In this document: positions 53,999 through 62,664 of the stretch, piece by piece | How the letters are laid out: every line of letters starts with the position of its first letter | How positions within the stretch are numbered: the stretch's first letter is position 1 | Source: Butyrivibrio sp. CB08 | Lineage (GTDB): Bacteria > Bacillota > Clostridia > Lachnospirales > Lachnospiraceae | Length of the DNA stretch: 64,000 nucleotides | Direction of reading: 5' to 3' | Assembly (NCBI RefSeq): GCF_003625485.1 | Contig: NZ_RAIR01000006.1 | Span: 124,001 to 188,000 of the forward strand | Notes under the pieces: generated by a model | Seen by the model: only the letters and a program-made list of their open reading frames with translations | Told to the model about the DNA's origin: nothing | Database searches by the model: none | Made by a program: the position numbers and the translations under genes

Positions 53999-54917
53999 AG
54001 AGAATCTTGTTTATAAAGCTGTCCACCTTAAGCCAGTAGTTGGTTGGATCTTTAACTACTCCTTCAATGTGGGCTGCGCCAAGGATCATGCAGTACTGCT
54101 TCTTGCAGCTAGCTGCTTCATACAGCCTTGAACACATGTGAGGATCAATAAATCTGTCATCATCGCCATGGATAAAGAGAGTTGGTGTCTCAGATTTTTC
54201 CACAGCCTTGATTGGAGTGACATCGTTGATATCATAGCCTGCGCGAAGATAGATGATAGCGCGGGAAACTGCAAGAGCAATTGGTGTTGGAAGGAAAGAT
54301 CCAGGGAAGCTCTTGTAGGTTGCAGCAAACTGCTCGCGAAGTGTTGAGTAGGAGCTGTCTGCGATGGCGCCCTTTACATTTTCCGGAAGGTGCTCGCCTG
54401 TAGTAAGAAGCGTTGTGGCAGCGCCCATGGACATTCCGTGGAGGATTATCTTAGCCTCCTTGTCCTTTTTGATCAACCAGTAGATCCACTCCATGATGTC
54501 GAGCCTGTCATCGAGACCATAGCCAATGTAGTCTCCTTCGCTCTCTCCAAAGCCCCTAAGATCTGGAAGAAGACAGTTAAAGCCTTTTTCAAGATAGTGC
54601 TTGGCGTAAATACCGTTGGATTCGTGGTTATCCCAGATGCCGTGGATAAGGATCACGTAGTTGTGAGACTCATCTGCTGCAGGAATGTAGCTTGCATGGA
54701 GCCTTATCTGATCAATAGCTTCAATGAACACATCCTGTCTTGAAACGTGATTTCTGACAAACCTGCGACCCTCAGTGATAGCCGGGTCAAAGTCGTTTGC
54801 ACCATGATGTTCATGGGGTTTTGTTGAAATCTTATAGATGTAATCTGAGAAGGCATAAACACCGCCAAAGAGAGCGGTAAATATACCGAGTTTTAGAAAT
54901 GTATTTTTCTTACTCAT
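53997..54917 (-). CDS. Membrane-anchored alpha/beta hydrolase
   Basis: 306 residues. An N-terminal hydrophobic anchor (about 9-27) puts the enzyme on the outer face. The catalytic set is intact: oxyanion HGIWDNHES (about 90-98), nucleophile GMSMGA, Asp in HGDDDRFID and His in GAAHIEG. Family members (YqkD/BAAT-like) act as esterases or acyl-transferring hydrolases; the substrate is unknown. It is one of few minus-strand genes on this arm. Confidence 0.8.
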   Translation of the reverse strand: MSKKNTFLKLGIFTALFGGVYAFSDYIYKISTKPHEHHGANDFDPAITEGRRFVRNHVSRQDVFIEAIDQIRLHASYIPAADESHNYVILIHGIWDNHESNGIYAKHYLEKGFNCLLPDLRGFGESEGDYIGYGLDDRLDIMEWIYWLIKKDKEAKIILHGMSMGAATTLLTTGEHLPENVKGAIADSSYSTLREQFAATYKSFPGSFLPTPIALAVSRAIIYLRAGYDINDVTPIKAVEKSETPTLFIHGDDDRFIDPHMCSRLYEAASCKKQYCMILGAAHIEGVVKDPTNYWLKVDSFINKIL

Positions 54918-55024
54918 GAAAAAGTCCCTATTCTTCCTGTAAATTTAAATATATATTAACATTTTTTACTATCACTAACAAATTATGATATACTCTTTTC
55001 GAGTTTTAAACGTGGAGACGGATA

Positions 55025-56554
55025 ATGGGTTTTAATTCCTTTAATTTTATACTCCTGTTTTTGCCAATTCTCCTGGTGGTCTGGCATCTTCTGAACAGGT
55101 CAAAAAAGTATATCCTGGCAGATATTTTTCTGACAGGAATGTCGCTGTACTACTATTACACCTTTGGAATCTCATTCCTGGTGATCCTGCTTGTGAGCAT
55201 TGCTGTTAACTACGCTCTTAGTCTTGTGATAGACAAAGCGCCTGGATCAGCTAAGGCCGTAAAGGTGATAGGCGTACTCTTTAATCTTTCACTTCTTTTC
55301 TACTACAAATATCTTGGATTTTTCATGGACAATGTAAGCGCCGTGACAGGTGCAGACTCTTTTACCAAAGAGATCCTTATGCCCATCGGTATCAGCTTTT
55401 TTACCTTTGGTCAGATCTCTTTTATTGTGGACAGAGCAAATGGAGAGGCCAAAGACTACTCATTCCTTGAGTATATCCTCTATACAGCTTACTTCCCTAA
55501 GCTGATCCAGGGTCCCATCGCATTCCACAAGGAGATGATAGATCAGTTCAGACAAAAGAGCCTTAGGCGCTTTGACACTGAGCGCTTCACCAAGGGCCTT
55601 ATGAGCTTTATCATCGGACTTGGCAAAAAAGCAATTCTTGCTGACACCCTTGCAAAAGCAGTAAACTACGGCTTTATGAACACCTATTCGCTGGATACTC
55701 TGACAGTTATCATGGTAATGCTGGCTTATACCTTCCAGATCTACCTTGATTTTTCAGGATACTGTGACATGGCTGGTGGTGTGAGCCTTATGCTTGGCTA
55801 TGAACTTCCAGTCAATTTCAATTCCCCATACAAGGCTGCAACCTCAAAAGAGCTGTGGCAGAGATGGCACATGACTCTCTCCAGGTTCTTTATCAAGTAC
55901 GTTTACATCCCTTTTGGAGGCAGCAGAAAAGGGAAAGCAAGAACTGTGATCAACGTCCTTATCGTATTTGTTCTTAGCGGTTTATGGCACGGCGCAGGCT
56001 GGACATATATCTGCTGGGGCCTTATGCAGGGACTTCTTGTAGTGTGGGATGACCTTGGAATCGTTGGAGTTAAGCCATCTGTAGATGCTGAGAATTCTGC
56101 AAAGAAGCCAAGGTATCTTCTCAGGGAAAAGCCTCTTTTGATGATACCAAGAGCTCTTTCCAACGCCCTGACATTTCTTATGTTTGTGATTTCTCTTATT
56201 TTCTTCAGATCTCAGGATATGGCTTATGCTATTGCCATGTTTAAGAGAGCATTCTACTGGACTTATCCGGGATTCATTTTCAGGACCGCATCCAAGCTTG
56301 AGATCGGAGAGAACTATATTTTGAGACAGCTCTTTTTACGTGGGGGACTGCCTGGCGGTGAGAACATGGCTTACCTTATCACCATGATCGTTCTCCTTGC
56401 TGTCAGCGGATTTATCATGACAAGAAAGAACACCAGGGAAATACTAGAGACCACAAAGTTTAGTACAAAGACAGCTCTTGGCCTTGCGATAGTTTTTGTA
56501 TGGTCCTTTATTTCTCTTTCTAACGTGAGCACATTTATCTATTTCCAGTACTGA
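55025..56554 (+). CDS. MBOAT-family membrane O-acyltransferase
   Basis: 509 residues with about 11 membrane helices. The AlgI/DltB-type signature is clear: YLDFSGYCDMAGGVSLMLGYELP, FNSPYKAATSKELWQRWHMTLS, and the catalytic His in LSGLWHGAGWTY. Such proteins move acyl groups across the membrane to extracellular polysaccharides or teichoic acids. The partner gene 12 bases downstream encodes an SGNH-like protein, as expected for such pairs. The ATG follows GTGGAGACGG. Confidence 0.92.
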   Translation: MGFNSFNFILLFLPILLVVWHLLNRSKKYILADIFLTGMSLYYYYTFGISFLVILLVSIAVNYALSLVIDKAPGSAKAVKVIGVLFNLSLLFYYKYLGFFMDNVSAVTGADSFTKEILMPIGISFFTFGQISFIVDRANGEAKDYSFLEYILYTAYFPKLIQGPIAFHKEMIDQFRQKSLRRFDTERFTKGLMSFIIGLGKKAILADTLAKAVNYGFMNTYSLDTLTVIMVMLAYTFQIYLDFSGYCDMAGGVSLMLGYELPVNFNSPYKAATSKELWQRWHMTLSRFFIKYVYIPFGGSRKGKARTVINVLIVFVLSGLWHGAGWTYICWGLMQGLLVVWDDLGIVGVKPSVDAENSAKKPRYLLREKPLLMIPRALSNALTFLMFVISLIFFRSQDMAYAIAMFKRAFYWTYPGFIFRTASKLEIGENYILRQLFLRGGLPGGENMAYLITMIVLLAVSGFIMTRKNTREILETTKFSTKTALGLAIVFVWSFISLSNVSTFIYFQY

Positions 56555-56566
56555 TGAGAGTTTAAT

Positions 56567-57664
56567 ATGGCAAAAGAAAACACGGCTTCCAATTTCATAA
56601 AACGGCTATTTGCCATTATCCTGGCACTTTTAGTGCTGATAGCTGGGATAGTGTTTGTTTTCGACCCCTTTTACCACTACCACAAGCCATGGTTTGGTCT
56701 TAAGGCGGTCCTTAATGACAAGGAGTATCAGTGCATTGGAACATTAAAGCATTTTGACTACGACGCTCTTATCGTTGGATCTTCAGTAATGGAGAACAAC
56801 GACAATTCATGGTACAACGATGCTTACGGCGTAACATCCATCAAGGCCATAAGGTCCTATGGCGCTACAGCGGATCTGTGCTATCTCATGGATGCAGCAT
56901 TCAAGGACCACGACATTAAGTATGTGTTTTATAACATCGACCCTTCCTCCCTTAGCCAGCAGGCGGTTACGACCTATGAATCAACAGGCTGTCCCATGTA
57001 TCTTTACGACAACAATCCTTTTAACGATATAGAGTATCTGTTCAACAAGGATGTACTGTTTGAGAAGATCCCATATCAGGTGGCAAACTCTTTTATGGGA
57101 GACTATGATGAGAATCTGTCCTACAACTGGGCCAAGTGGAAGAGCTTTGGACCAGAGATGGCCCTTGGACTGTATCATAGGTCCAGGGAAGTAACAGATA
57201 TGATGGACGAATCTGTCTACGATGAGCAGCTTTCAGATAACATTGACCTGCTTGTTTCTGAGGTGGAAGCTCACCCGGAGACCCAGTTCATCTTTTTCTA
57301 TCCATCATACTCAATGCTGTGGTGGGATATGAGCTACAGAGCTGGCGAAACAGATGCTGTGATCCACTGTGAAAAAGAGATGACAAAGGCCCTCCTTGGC
57401 CATGAAAACGCGCGGGTTTTCTGCTTCCAGTCTGAGGAAGAAGTCATCACAAACCTTGATAACTACATGGATACCATTCATTTCTCACCTGAGATCAACA
57501 AGAGGATGCTGGACCATATCCTTGCCGGGGAGTATGAGCTTACCATGGACAACTACGAGGAAGAGCTGGATAAGGTAAAGGCATTTTCAGATAAAGTGCA
57601 GAATGAGCTCATCGGATACTACGAGGACAATGACCTTTTGAACTACGCAAACGAGTGGGAATAG
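56567..57664 (+). CDS. Membrane-anchored SGNH-like partner of the MBOAT acyltransferase
   Basis: 365 residues. One N-terminal membrane helix (about 12-32) anchors an extracellular domain. The nucleophile region VGSSVMENND (about 68-77) and DTIHFSPE (DxxH form) agree with an SGNH hydrolase/AlgJ-X or DltD-like fold. It probably takes the acyl group from the MBOAT protein and places it on a surface polymer. The polymer is unknown. The assignment rests on the pairing and on these two motifs. Confidence 0.7.
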   Translation: MAKENTASNFIKRLFAIILALLVLIAGIVFVFDPFYHYHKPWFGLKAVLNDKEYQCIGTLKHFDYDALIVGSSVMENNDNSWYNDAYGVTSIKAIRSYGATADLCYLMDAAFKDHDIKYVFYNIDPSSLSQQAVTTYESTGCPMYLYDNNPFNDIEYLFNKDVLFEKIPYQVANSFMGDYDENLSYNWAKWKSFGPEMALGLYHRSREVTDMMDESVYDEQLSDNIDLLVSEVEAHPETQFIFFYPSYSMLWWDMSYRAGETDAVIHCEKEMTKALLGHENARVFCFQSEEEVITNLDNYMDTIHFSPEINKRMLDHILAGEYELTMDNYEEELDKVKAFSDKVQNELIGYYEDNDLLNYANEWE

Positions 57665-57736
57665 CTCTTTTTACATAAACTAAAAAATGTTATATTATAT
57701 TAAACTGCAATTAAAGTTACAAAGAAGGTAATAAAC

Positions 57737-58816
57737 GTGAGCGAAACAGCTACAAAGAAAATTGTTCTTACAGGCGGCGGAAGCGCAGGACATGTAACAC
57801 CTAACATCGCCCTGATCCCAGCCCTCAAGAACGCGGGATTTGAAATTTACTATATTGGATCCTACAACGGAATCGAGAAGAGGCTTATTGAGGACTACAA
57901 TATTCCATACTTTGGAATAGCCACAGGTAAGCTCAGGAGATACTTTGATCCCAAGAATTTCTCAGATCCTTTCAGGGTTATGAAGGGATTTTCCGAGGCG
58001 AGGAAGCTCCTTAAGAAGATAAATCCAGACATTATTTTCTCAAAGGGCGGATATGTAAGCGTTCCAGTTGTAAGAGCAGCAAGCTTTTTAAAGATCCCAT
58101 ACATTGTTCATGAGTCAGATATGACCCCGGGTCTTGCCAACAAGCTCAGCATGACGGGCGCAAGGAAGATCTGCTGCAACTTCCCAGAGACAATGAGGAT
58201 ACTTCCAGCAGAGAAGGCAGTACTTACAGGAACACCAATAAGAGAAGAGCTTGGAATGGGCTCAAGGGAAGCAGGCAAGAAGCTCTGCGGATTTGAAGAT
58301 GACAAGCCAATCCTTATGGTAATTGGTGGAAGCCTTGGTGCACAGTCAGTTAACGAGACAGTAAGGTACGCACTTCCAAGACTTCTTCCTCATTTCAACG
58401 TGGTACATATCTGTGGAAAAGAGAAGATGGACAACCTTAAGCTCTCTGTTCCAGGATACAAGCAGTTTGAATACGTTAAGAACGAGTTAAAAGATATATT
58501 TGCCATGGCGGACATGGTTGTTTCAAGAGCAGGAGCCAACTCAATCTGTGAGCTTTTAGCTCTTAAAAAGCCAAACATCCTGATCCCGCTTTCAACCAAG
58601 TCAAGTCGCGGAGACCAGATGCTTAATGCCAGAAGTTTTGAGCAGCAGGGCTTTTCAATGGTTATCGACAACGACGACCTTGATGAGGATATCCTTGTAG
58701 AGACAATTGATGAGCTCTATAACAACAGGGAAAAGTTCGTGGAAGCCATGAGCAAGAGTAATCTTCACAGTGCAACTGACACCATTGTCAAGATCATCTG
58801 CGAAGAAATTCAGTAA
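57737..58816 (+). CDS. murG: UDP-GlcNAc:undecaprenyl-PP-MurNAc-pentapeptide GlcNAc transferase
   Basis: 359 residues. It begins at GTG (57737) after AAAGAAGG. The N-terminal TGGGSAGHVTPN G-loop, the second G-loop VIGGSLGAQSVNE and the GT28 C-terminal motif VSRAGANSICELLALKKPNILIP (in parts) are diagnostic. It makes lipid II on the inner membrane face. It stands apart from the usual division and cell-wall cluster, next to surface-polymer genes. Confidence 0.93.
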   Translation: MSETATKKIVLTGGGSAGHVTPNIALIPALKNAGFEIYYIGSYNGIEKRLIEDYNIPYFGIATGKLRRYFDPKNFSDPFRVMKGFSEARKLLKKINPDIIFSKGGYVSVPVVRAASFLKIPYIVHESDMTPGLANKLSMTGARKICCNFPETMRILPAEKAVLTGTPIREELGMGSREAGKKLCGFEDDKPILMVIGGSLGAQSVNETVRYALPRLLPHFNVVHICGKEKMDNLKLSVPGYKQFEYVKNELKDIFAMADMVVSRAGANSICELLALKKPNILIPLSTKSSRGDQMLNARSFEQQGFSMVIDNDDLDEDILVETIDELYNNREKFVEAMSKSNLHSATDTIVKIICEEIQ

Positions 58817-58832
58817 AATTGGAGTAAAAACA

Positions 58833-59075
58833 ATGATATATAAGACAAAAGGAACCTGTTCCACACAGATAGACCTTGATGTGGTTGATGGAATTGTAAG
58901 AAACGTCAAGTTCACTAACGGATGTAACGGAAACCTTCAGGGAATCAGCAAGCTGGTTGAAGGCATGAAGGCAGAGGATGCAATTAGTAAGCTTCGCGGA
59001 ATAAAATGCGGATTTAAGAACACATCCTGTCCTGATCAGCTTTCATACGCTATCGAGCAGGCAATGAACAGTTGA
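58833..59075 (+). CDS. TSCPD-domain protein (TIGR03905 type)
   Basis: 80 residues from the ATG at 58833, which follows TTGGAGTAAAAAC; the open frame upstream overlaps murG. The family pattern is CNGNLQGISKLVEGM, IKCGFKNTSCPDQLSYAI, with conserved cysteines in GTCS, GCNGN, IKCG and TSCPDQ. TSCPD domains also occur at the end of ribonucleotide reductases and may bind metal. Function is unknown. It follows murG by 16 bases. Confidence 0.85.
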   Translation: MIYKTKGTCSTQIDLDVVDGIVRNVKFTNGCNGNLQGISKLVEGMKAEDAISKLRGIKCGFKNTSCPDQLSYAIEQAMNS

Positions 59076-59096
59076 GAAGTTTAATACACAGCATAG

Positions 59097-59138
59097 AAAA
59101 GGCGCTGCACATCGTCTTGTGCAACGCCTTATTTTTTT
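59097..59138. terminator. Terminator between the TSCPD and rubrerythrin genes
   Basis: AAAAGGCGCTGCACA pairs with TGTGCAACGCCTT (59118-59130) followed by ATTTTTTT. Confidence 0.85.
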
Positions 59139-59147
59139 ATCTTATAA

Positions 59148-59687
59148 TTATCCGAAATATCTCTTAAGAAGACCTGCAAAAGCTTTGCCGTGTCTTGCTT
59201 CATCACGAGCCATTTCATGAACTGTGTCATGGATAGCATCAAGATCAAGAGCTTTAGCTCTCTTAGCGAGATCTGTCTTTCCAGCTGTAGCGCCATTCTC
59301 AGCATCTACACGCATCTGAAGATTCTTCTTGGTTGAATCTGTAAGAACTTCTCCAAGGAGCTCAGCGAACTTAGCAGCATGCTCAGCCTCTTCCCAGCCT
59401 GCCTTAGCATAGTAATCGCCAATCTCTGGATAACCCTCTCTGTATGCCTGACGGCTCATTGCGAGATACATACCAACTTCTGTGCACTCTGCTGTGAAGT
59501 TCTGGCGAAGGTCTTCAATGATGTCTTCAGGAACACCCTTAGCAACGCCAACAACGTGCTCAGCTGCCCAAACCATCTCACCCTCCTGCTTGGTGAATTT
59601 CTCAGCTGGTGCCTTACATACAGGACAAGCCTCAGGGGGCTGATCACCCTCATGAACGTAACCGCAAACCTGACAAACCCATTTCAT
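59148..59687 (-). CDS. Reverse rubrerythrin
   Basis: 179 residues from the ATG at 59685-59687 with GAAAGGAGACTTG upstream; longer starts lack a site. The rubredoxin-like iron site comes first ([14 protein letters not shown]...CPVCKAP), then the diiron four-helix domain with ExxH motifs ([18 protein letters not shown]). This inverted order defines reverse rubrerythrins of clostridia, NADH-linked peroxide and oxygen scavengers. A PerR-box-like sequence lies upstream. Confidence 0.92.
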   Translation of the reverse strand: MKWVCQVCGYVHEGDQPPEACPVCKAPAEKFTKQEGEMVWAAEHVVGVAKGVPEDIIEDLRQNFTAECTEVGMYLAMSRQAYREGYPEIGDYYAKAGWEEAEHAAKFAELLGEVLTDSTKKNLQMRVDAENGATAGKTDLAKRAKALDLDAIHDTVHEMARDEARHGKAFAGLLKRYFG

Positions 59688-59791
59688 AGTACAAGTCTCC
59701 TTTCTTGCGCTTAGCGCGCTGTGCATAAATACACATTTTGGATTGCTGCCTTCATTAAGCATAACATATTTGGTAACTAAATTCCGTTAGT

Positions 59792-59811
59792 TTTAGAATT
59801 ATTTAATAAAA
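59792..59811. promoter_or_regulatory. Candidate PerR box upstream of the rubrerythrin gene
   Basis: TTAGAATTATTTAAT (near 59793-59807) matches 11 of 14 defined bases of the PerR consensus TTATAATNATTATAA. It lies about 105 bases before the gene in an AT-rich region with no coding sequence, so the match may be chance. Confidence 0.3.
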
Positions 59812-59925
59812 GACTTATCAATTGTTTGAAAATTTATTTCATTATGTGAGTTAAATGGAGTTATAATATTTACATGGGCATAGGGGTATTGTCCATAGTA
59901 CGAAAACCAATGGAGGGTGCATTTC

Positions 59926-60795
59926 ATGAATATTGTTAGTGAAAAGATAAAGAGCCATTATGACTCTCTTCCTACATCAGAGCGGCTTGTAGCAGACTAC
60001 GTCCTTGAACACAAGGATGCTCTGTTTCAGCATCCTATAAAAGAACTGGCAACTCTTTCTGGAACAACTCAGGCAGCGTGGACCAGATTTGCCCAGGCAA
60101 TCGGATACACAGGCCTTAAAGATCTTAAAAATGCATATTATGCAGAAGCTAATACTACGTTAGAGCAGACAGATAAAGGCGGTCCAAAGATTGCCTTTAA
60201 AGATGTGAATGAATATACATCTCTTCAGTCCATCGCAGATAACATTTGTGCAACCAGCGTACAGGCAGTACAGACCACATACAGACTGTTTGACGCAGGC
60301 ACATTTAGTGAGACTGTTTCAGATATTGTTGGAGCCAAGCAGATTCAGGTATTTGGAGTAGGCACAGCAAGTGTGGCTGCCTATGACTTATACTGTAAGC
60401 TCCTTAGAATTCACTACAATGTGGTATTTAATCATGATCACCACATGAACCTCATGACAGTTTCTCAGATCTGTTCAGATGACGTTGCGATTTTCTTCTG
60501 TGACAATGCTAAGAACACTGAGATAATGCAGTTATTCAGTATTGCAAAAGAGAGAAAAGCTGTTACAATAGCAGTTACAAAGCTTGGAAATAATGCTCTT
60601 ACAACAGGATGTGACCATGTATTATTTGCCACATCTCCTGAGATTGATAAAAAGAGCGGAATCACAAGCTCAAGATTTGCACAGCTCTTTATCGTGGATA
60701 CTCTCTACACAGCTATTGCAAACAGAGATTATGAGAACATCAAGGGATATCTCAAGAACTCCTATGATGTTTTCCATGACACAGCAAGAGAATAA
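59926..60795 (+). CDS. RpiR/MurR-family transcriptional regulator
   Basis: 289 residues from the ATG at 59926, which is 8 bases after GGAGGG. The N-terminal RpiR helix-turn-helix domain (about 1-75; YDSLPTSERLVADYVLEH, ATLSGTTQAAWTRFAQAIGY) precedes a SIS domain (about 130-255; IQVFGVGTASVAAYDLYCKL) that binds phosphosugars. It is followed 19 bases on by luxS and then mtnN, so it probably controls that operon in response to a sugar phosphate. Confidence 0.9.
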   Translation: MNIVSEKIKSHYDSLPTSERLVADYVLEHKDALFQHPIKELATLSGTTQAAWTRFAQAIGYTGLKDLKNAYYAEANTTLEQTDKGGPKIAFKDVNEYTSLQSIADNICATSVQAVQTTYRLFDAGTFSETVSDIVGAKQIQVFGVGTASVAAYDLYCKLLRIHYNVVFNHDHHMNLMTVSQICSDDVAIFFCDNAKNTEIMQLFSIAKERKAVTIAVTKLGNNALTTGCDHVLFATSPEIDKKSGITSSRFAQLFIVDTLYTAIANRDYENIKGYLKNSYDVFHDTARE

Positions 60796-60814
60796 AAGAT
60801 AAGGAATAGGATTT

Positions 60815-61294
60815 ATGGAGAAAATAGCAAGTTTTACTGTTAATCACATTGACCTTGAGCCAGGTATCTATGTATCAAGAAGAGACAAGGTTGGACAGGA
60901 AGTCATCACAACTTTTGATCTTCGAATGACTGCTCCCAACAAGGAACCTGTTATGAATACTGCAGAGGTGCACACCATCGAGCATTTGGGAGCTACTTTC
61001 CTTAGAAATGATCCTGAATACAAGGATAAGACCATCTATTTTGGACCTATGGGATGCAGAACAGGTTTCTATGTTGTTCTTGCAGGAGAGCTTGATTCAA
61101 AGGATATAGTTCCTCTTATTACAAAGCTCTTTGAGTTCGTAAGGGATTTTGAGGGAGAGGTTCCTGGAGCAAGTGCCAGAGACTGTGGAAATTATCTGGA
61201 TATGAACCTTGGAATGGCCAAGTATCTTGCAAAGAGATACCTTGATAACACCCTTTACGGAATCGATGACAAACACCTGGTATATCCAGAATAA
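60815..61294 (+). CDS. luxS: S-ribosylhomocysteine lyase (autoinducer-2 synthase)
   Basis: 159 residues. The zinc ligands are in HTIEHLGATF (HxxEH) and RDCGNYLDMNL (Cys), and GCRTGFYVVL is conserved. It splits S-ribosylhomocysteine into homocysteine and DPD, the precursor of AI-2. The substrate comes from MtnN, encoded next. The ATG follows AAGGAATAGGATTT. Confidence 0.97.
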   Translation: MEKIASFTVNHIDLEPGIYVSRRDKVGQEVITTFDLRMTAPNKEPVMNTAEVHTIEHLGATFLRNDPEYKDKTIYFGPMGCRTGFYVVLAGELDSKDIVPLITKLFEFVRDFEGEVPGASARDCGNYLDMNLGMAKYLAKRYLDNTLYGIDDKHLVYPE

Positions 61295-61306
61295 GAGGAG
61301 ACATAC

Positions 61307-62002
61307 ATGAAGATTGGTATTATCGGCGCTATGGAGGTAGAAGTAGCTACCTTAAAGAGCCAGATGAACATTAAAAATGTTGTTACCAAGGCCTCAATGG
61401 AATTCAACGAGGGAACCATTGGAAACACAGAGGTAGTAATAGTTAGAAGCGGTATCGCTAAGGTAAATGCAGGTATCTGCGTTCAGATTCTTGTTGATCT
61501 GTTCAATGTAACCCATGTGATCAATACTGGCGTTGCAGGATCACTTGATGCCAATATCAACATCGGAGACATCGTTCTTTCAACTGATGCCTGCTATCAC
61601 GACGTGGATGCATCTGTTTTTGGATACAAGAAGGGTGAAGTTCCTCAGATGGGAGTTCATGCTTTCCCTGCAGACGATGCTCTTAGAGCTGCAGCTAAGA
61701 ATGCAATTTCAAAGGCTGCTCCTGATCTTGGAGTATTCGAGGGCAGAGTATGTAGCGGAGATCAGTTTATCTCATCTCCAGATGTTAAGAAGGCCATCAT
61801 CGATGAGCAGGGCGGAATGTGCACAGAGATGGAAGGCGCTGCAATTGCTCAGGCCTGCTACCTCAATAAGATCCCATTTGTCATCATCAGAGCTATCTCT
61901 GATAAGGCTGATGGAAGCGATATTGTGGACTATCCTGTATTTGAAGAGAAGGCTGCTAGAGACTGCGCAGCTCTCGTAAAAGAGATGATCAGTTCACTGT
62001 AA
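61307..62002 (+). CDS. mtnN: 5'-methylthioadenosine/S-adenosylhomocysteine nucleosidase
   Basis: 231 residues. The start MKIGIIGAMEVEVATLKSQM, the GVAGSL and CSGDQFIS motifs, the substrate Glu in TEMEGAAIAQ and catalytic Asp in RAISDKADG are all present. It removes adenine from S-adenosylhomocysteine to give the LuxS substrate. It has an AGAGGAG site and ends at a terminator. Confidence 0.96.
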   Translation: MKIGIIGAMEVEVATLKSQMNIKNVVTKASMEFNEGTIGNTEVVIVRSGIAKVNAGICVQILVDLFNVTHVINTGVAGSLDANINIGDIVLSTDACYHDVDASVFGYKKGEVPQMGVHAFPADDALRAAAKNAISKAAPDLGVFEGRVCSGDQFISSPDVKKAIIDEQGGMCTEMEGAAIAQACYLNKIPFVIIRAISDKADGSDIVDYPVFEEKAARDCAALVKEMISSL

Positions 62003-62017
62003 TGATTTTGCAAAGAT

Positions 62018-62050
62018 AAGGCGGTGTACCTAAGGTGCATCGCCTTTTTT
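62018..62050 (+). terminator. Terminator after mtnN
   Basis: AAGGCG...ACCT pairs with AGGT...CGCCTT and is followed by TTTT (62041-62050). Confidence 0.85.
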
Positions 62051-62208
62051 ATTGATAACTTTTGTCAAAGTCATAATTTTTTGAAAGAAAATCAAAAAAG
62101 CGTAGAAATATGATGATTTTTATGATGAATAGTATTGTAGAATATAAACTGTCTAAAGAGCGAAAATGATTCATGGGCAGGAAAGCCTGTTTTGAGGATA
62201 ACAGACTG

Positions 62209-62502
62209 ATGAAAAAAGAAAACATGAGGGGACTTTTAGGGAAAACTCTCGCTGCTATAGCTATAGCGGCTATGCTTATATTTGTACCGGCTTCATCAAA
62301 GGCCGTTTACGCAGCTAATGATACCCAGGTAACAGCAGAGACAGAAACTGAACAGGAACAGGAAGTGCTTGGAGCCAAGAGACTTCTTACTGCAGAAGAG
62401 ACGATGAACACCACTCCAGGACTGATCATCATACTTATAGCTTCTGTTGGAACTGCTATTTCAGCATTTACTCCAAGAATAGTAATCAAGAAATACCAAT
62501 AA
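62209..62502 (+). CDS. Small secreted or surface-anchored protein, function unknown
   Basis: 97 residues from the ATG at 62209 (weak GAGG 11 bases upstream); a longer frame starts at 62173. A signal peptide (about 10-32, ending KAVYAA) is followed by a Thr/Glu/Gln stretch (about 33-50), then LLTAEETMNTTPG and a membrane helix (about 68-88) with a basic end (VIKKYQ). The layout, signal peptide, short acidic ectodomain and C-terminal anchor, fits a small membrane-tethered peptide. No family recognised. It has its own terminator. Confidence 0.65.
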   Translation: MKKENMRGLLGKTLAAIAIAAMLIFVPASSKAVYAANDTQVTAETETEQEQEVLGAKRLLTAEETMNTTPGLIIILIASVGTAISAFTPRIVIKKYQ

Positions 62503-62515
62503 ATACGGAATTTAC

Positions 62516-62554
62516 AGAGTACTCAGACCAGTAAGGCCTGAGTATTCTTTTTTT
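62516..62554 (+). terminator. Terminator after the small secreted protein gene
   Basis: AGAGTACTCAG (62516-62526) pairs with CTGAGTATTCT (62538-62548), then a T-run. Confidence 0.85.
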
Positions 62555-62582
62555 GTTTCAGATGTATATTTTTTCAATTTGC

Positions 62583-62611
62583 TTGATACAAGCAGGTACA
62601 TCTGCTACACT
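62583..62611 (+). promoter_or_regulatory. pgi promoter
   Basis: TTGATA (62583-62588) and TACACT (62606-62611) are 17 bases apart, 53 bases before the pgi start. Confidence 0.6.
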
Positions 62612-62664
62612 TTAAGGCGAATTGGAAACGTTTTCCTATTTTCATAAACGGAGGTTTTATTATA

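Noticed and set aside
62060..62208. A possible riboswitch upstream of the small secreted protein
   Set aside because: I looked for cyclic-di-GMP, SAM and related core motifs and saw none; the stretch is AT-rich with no convincing stem.
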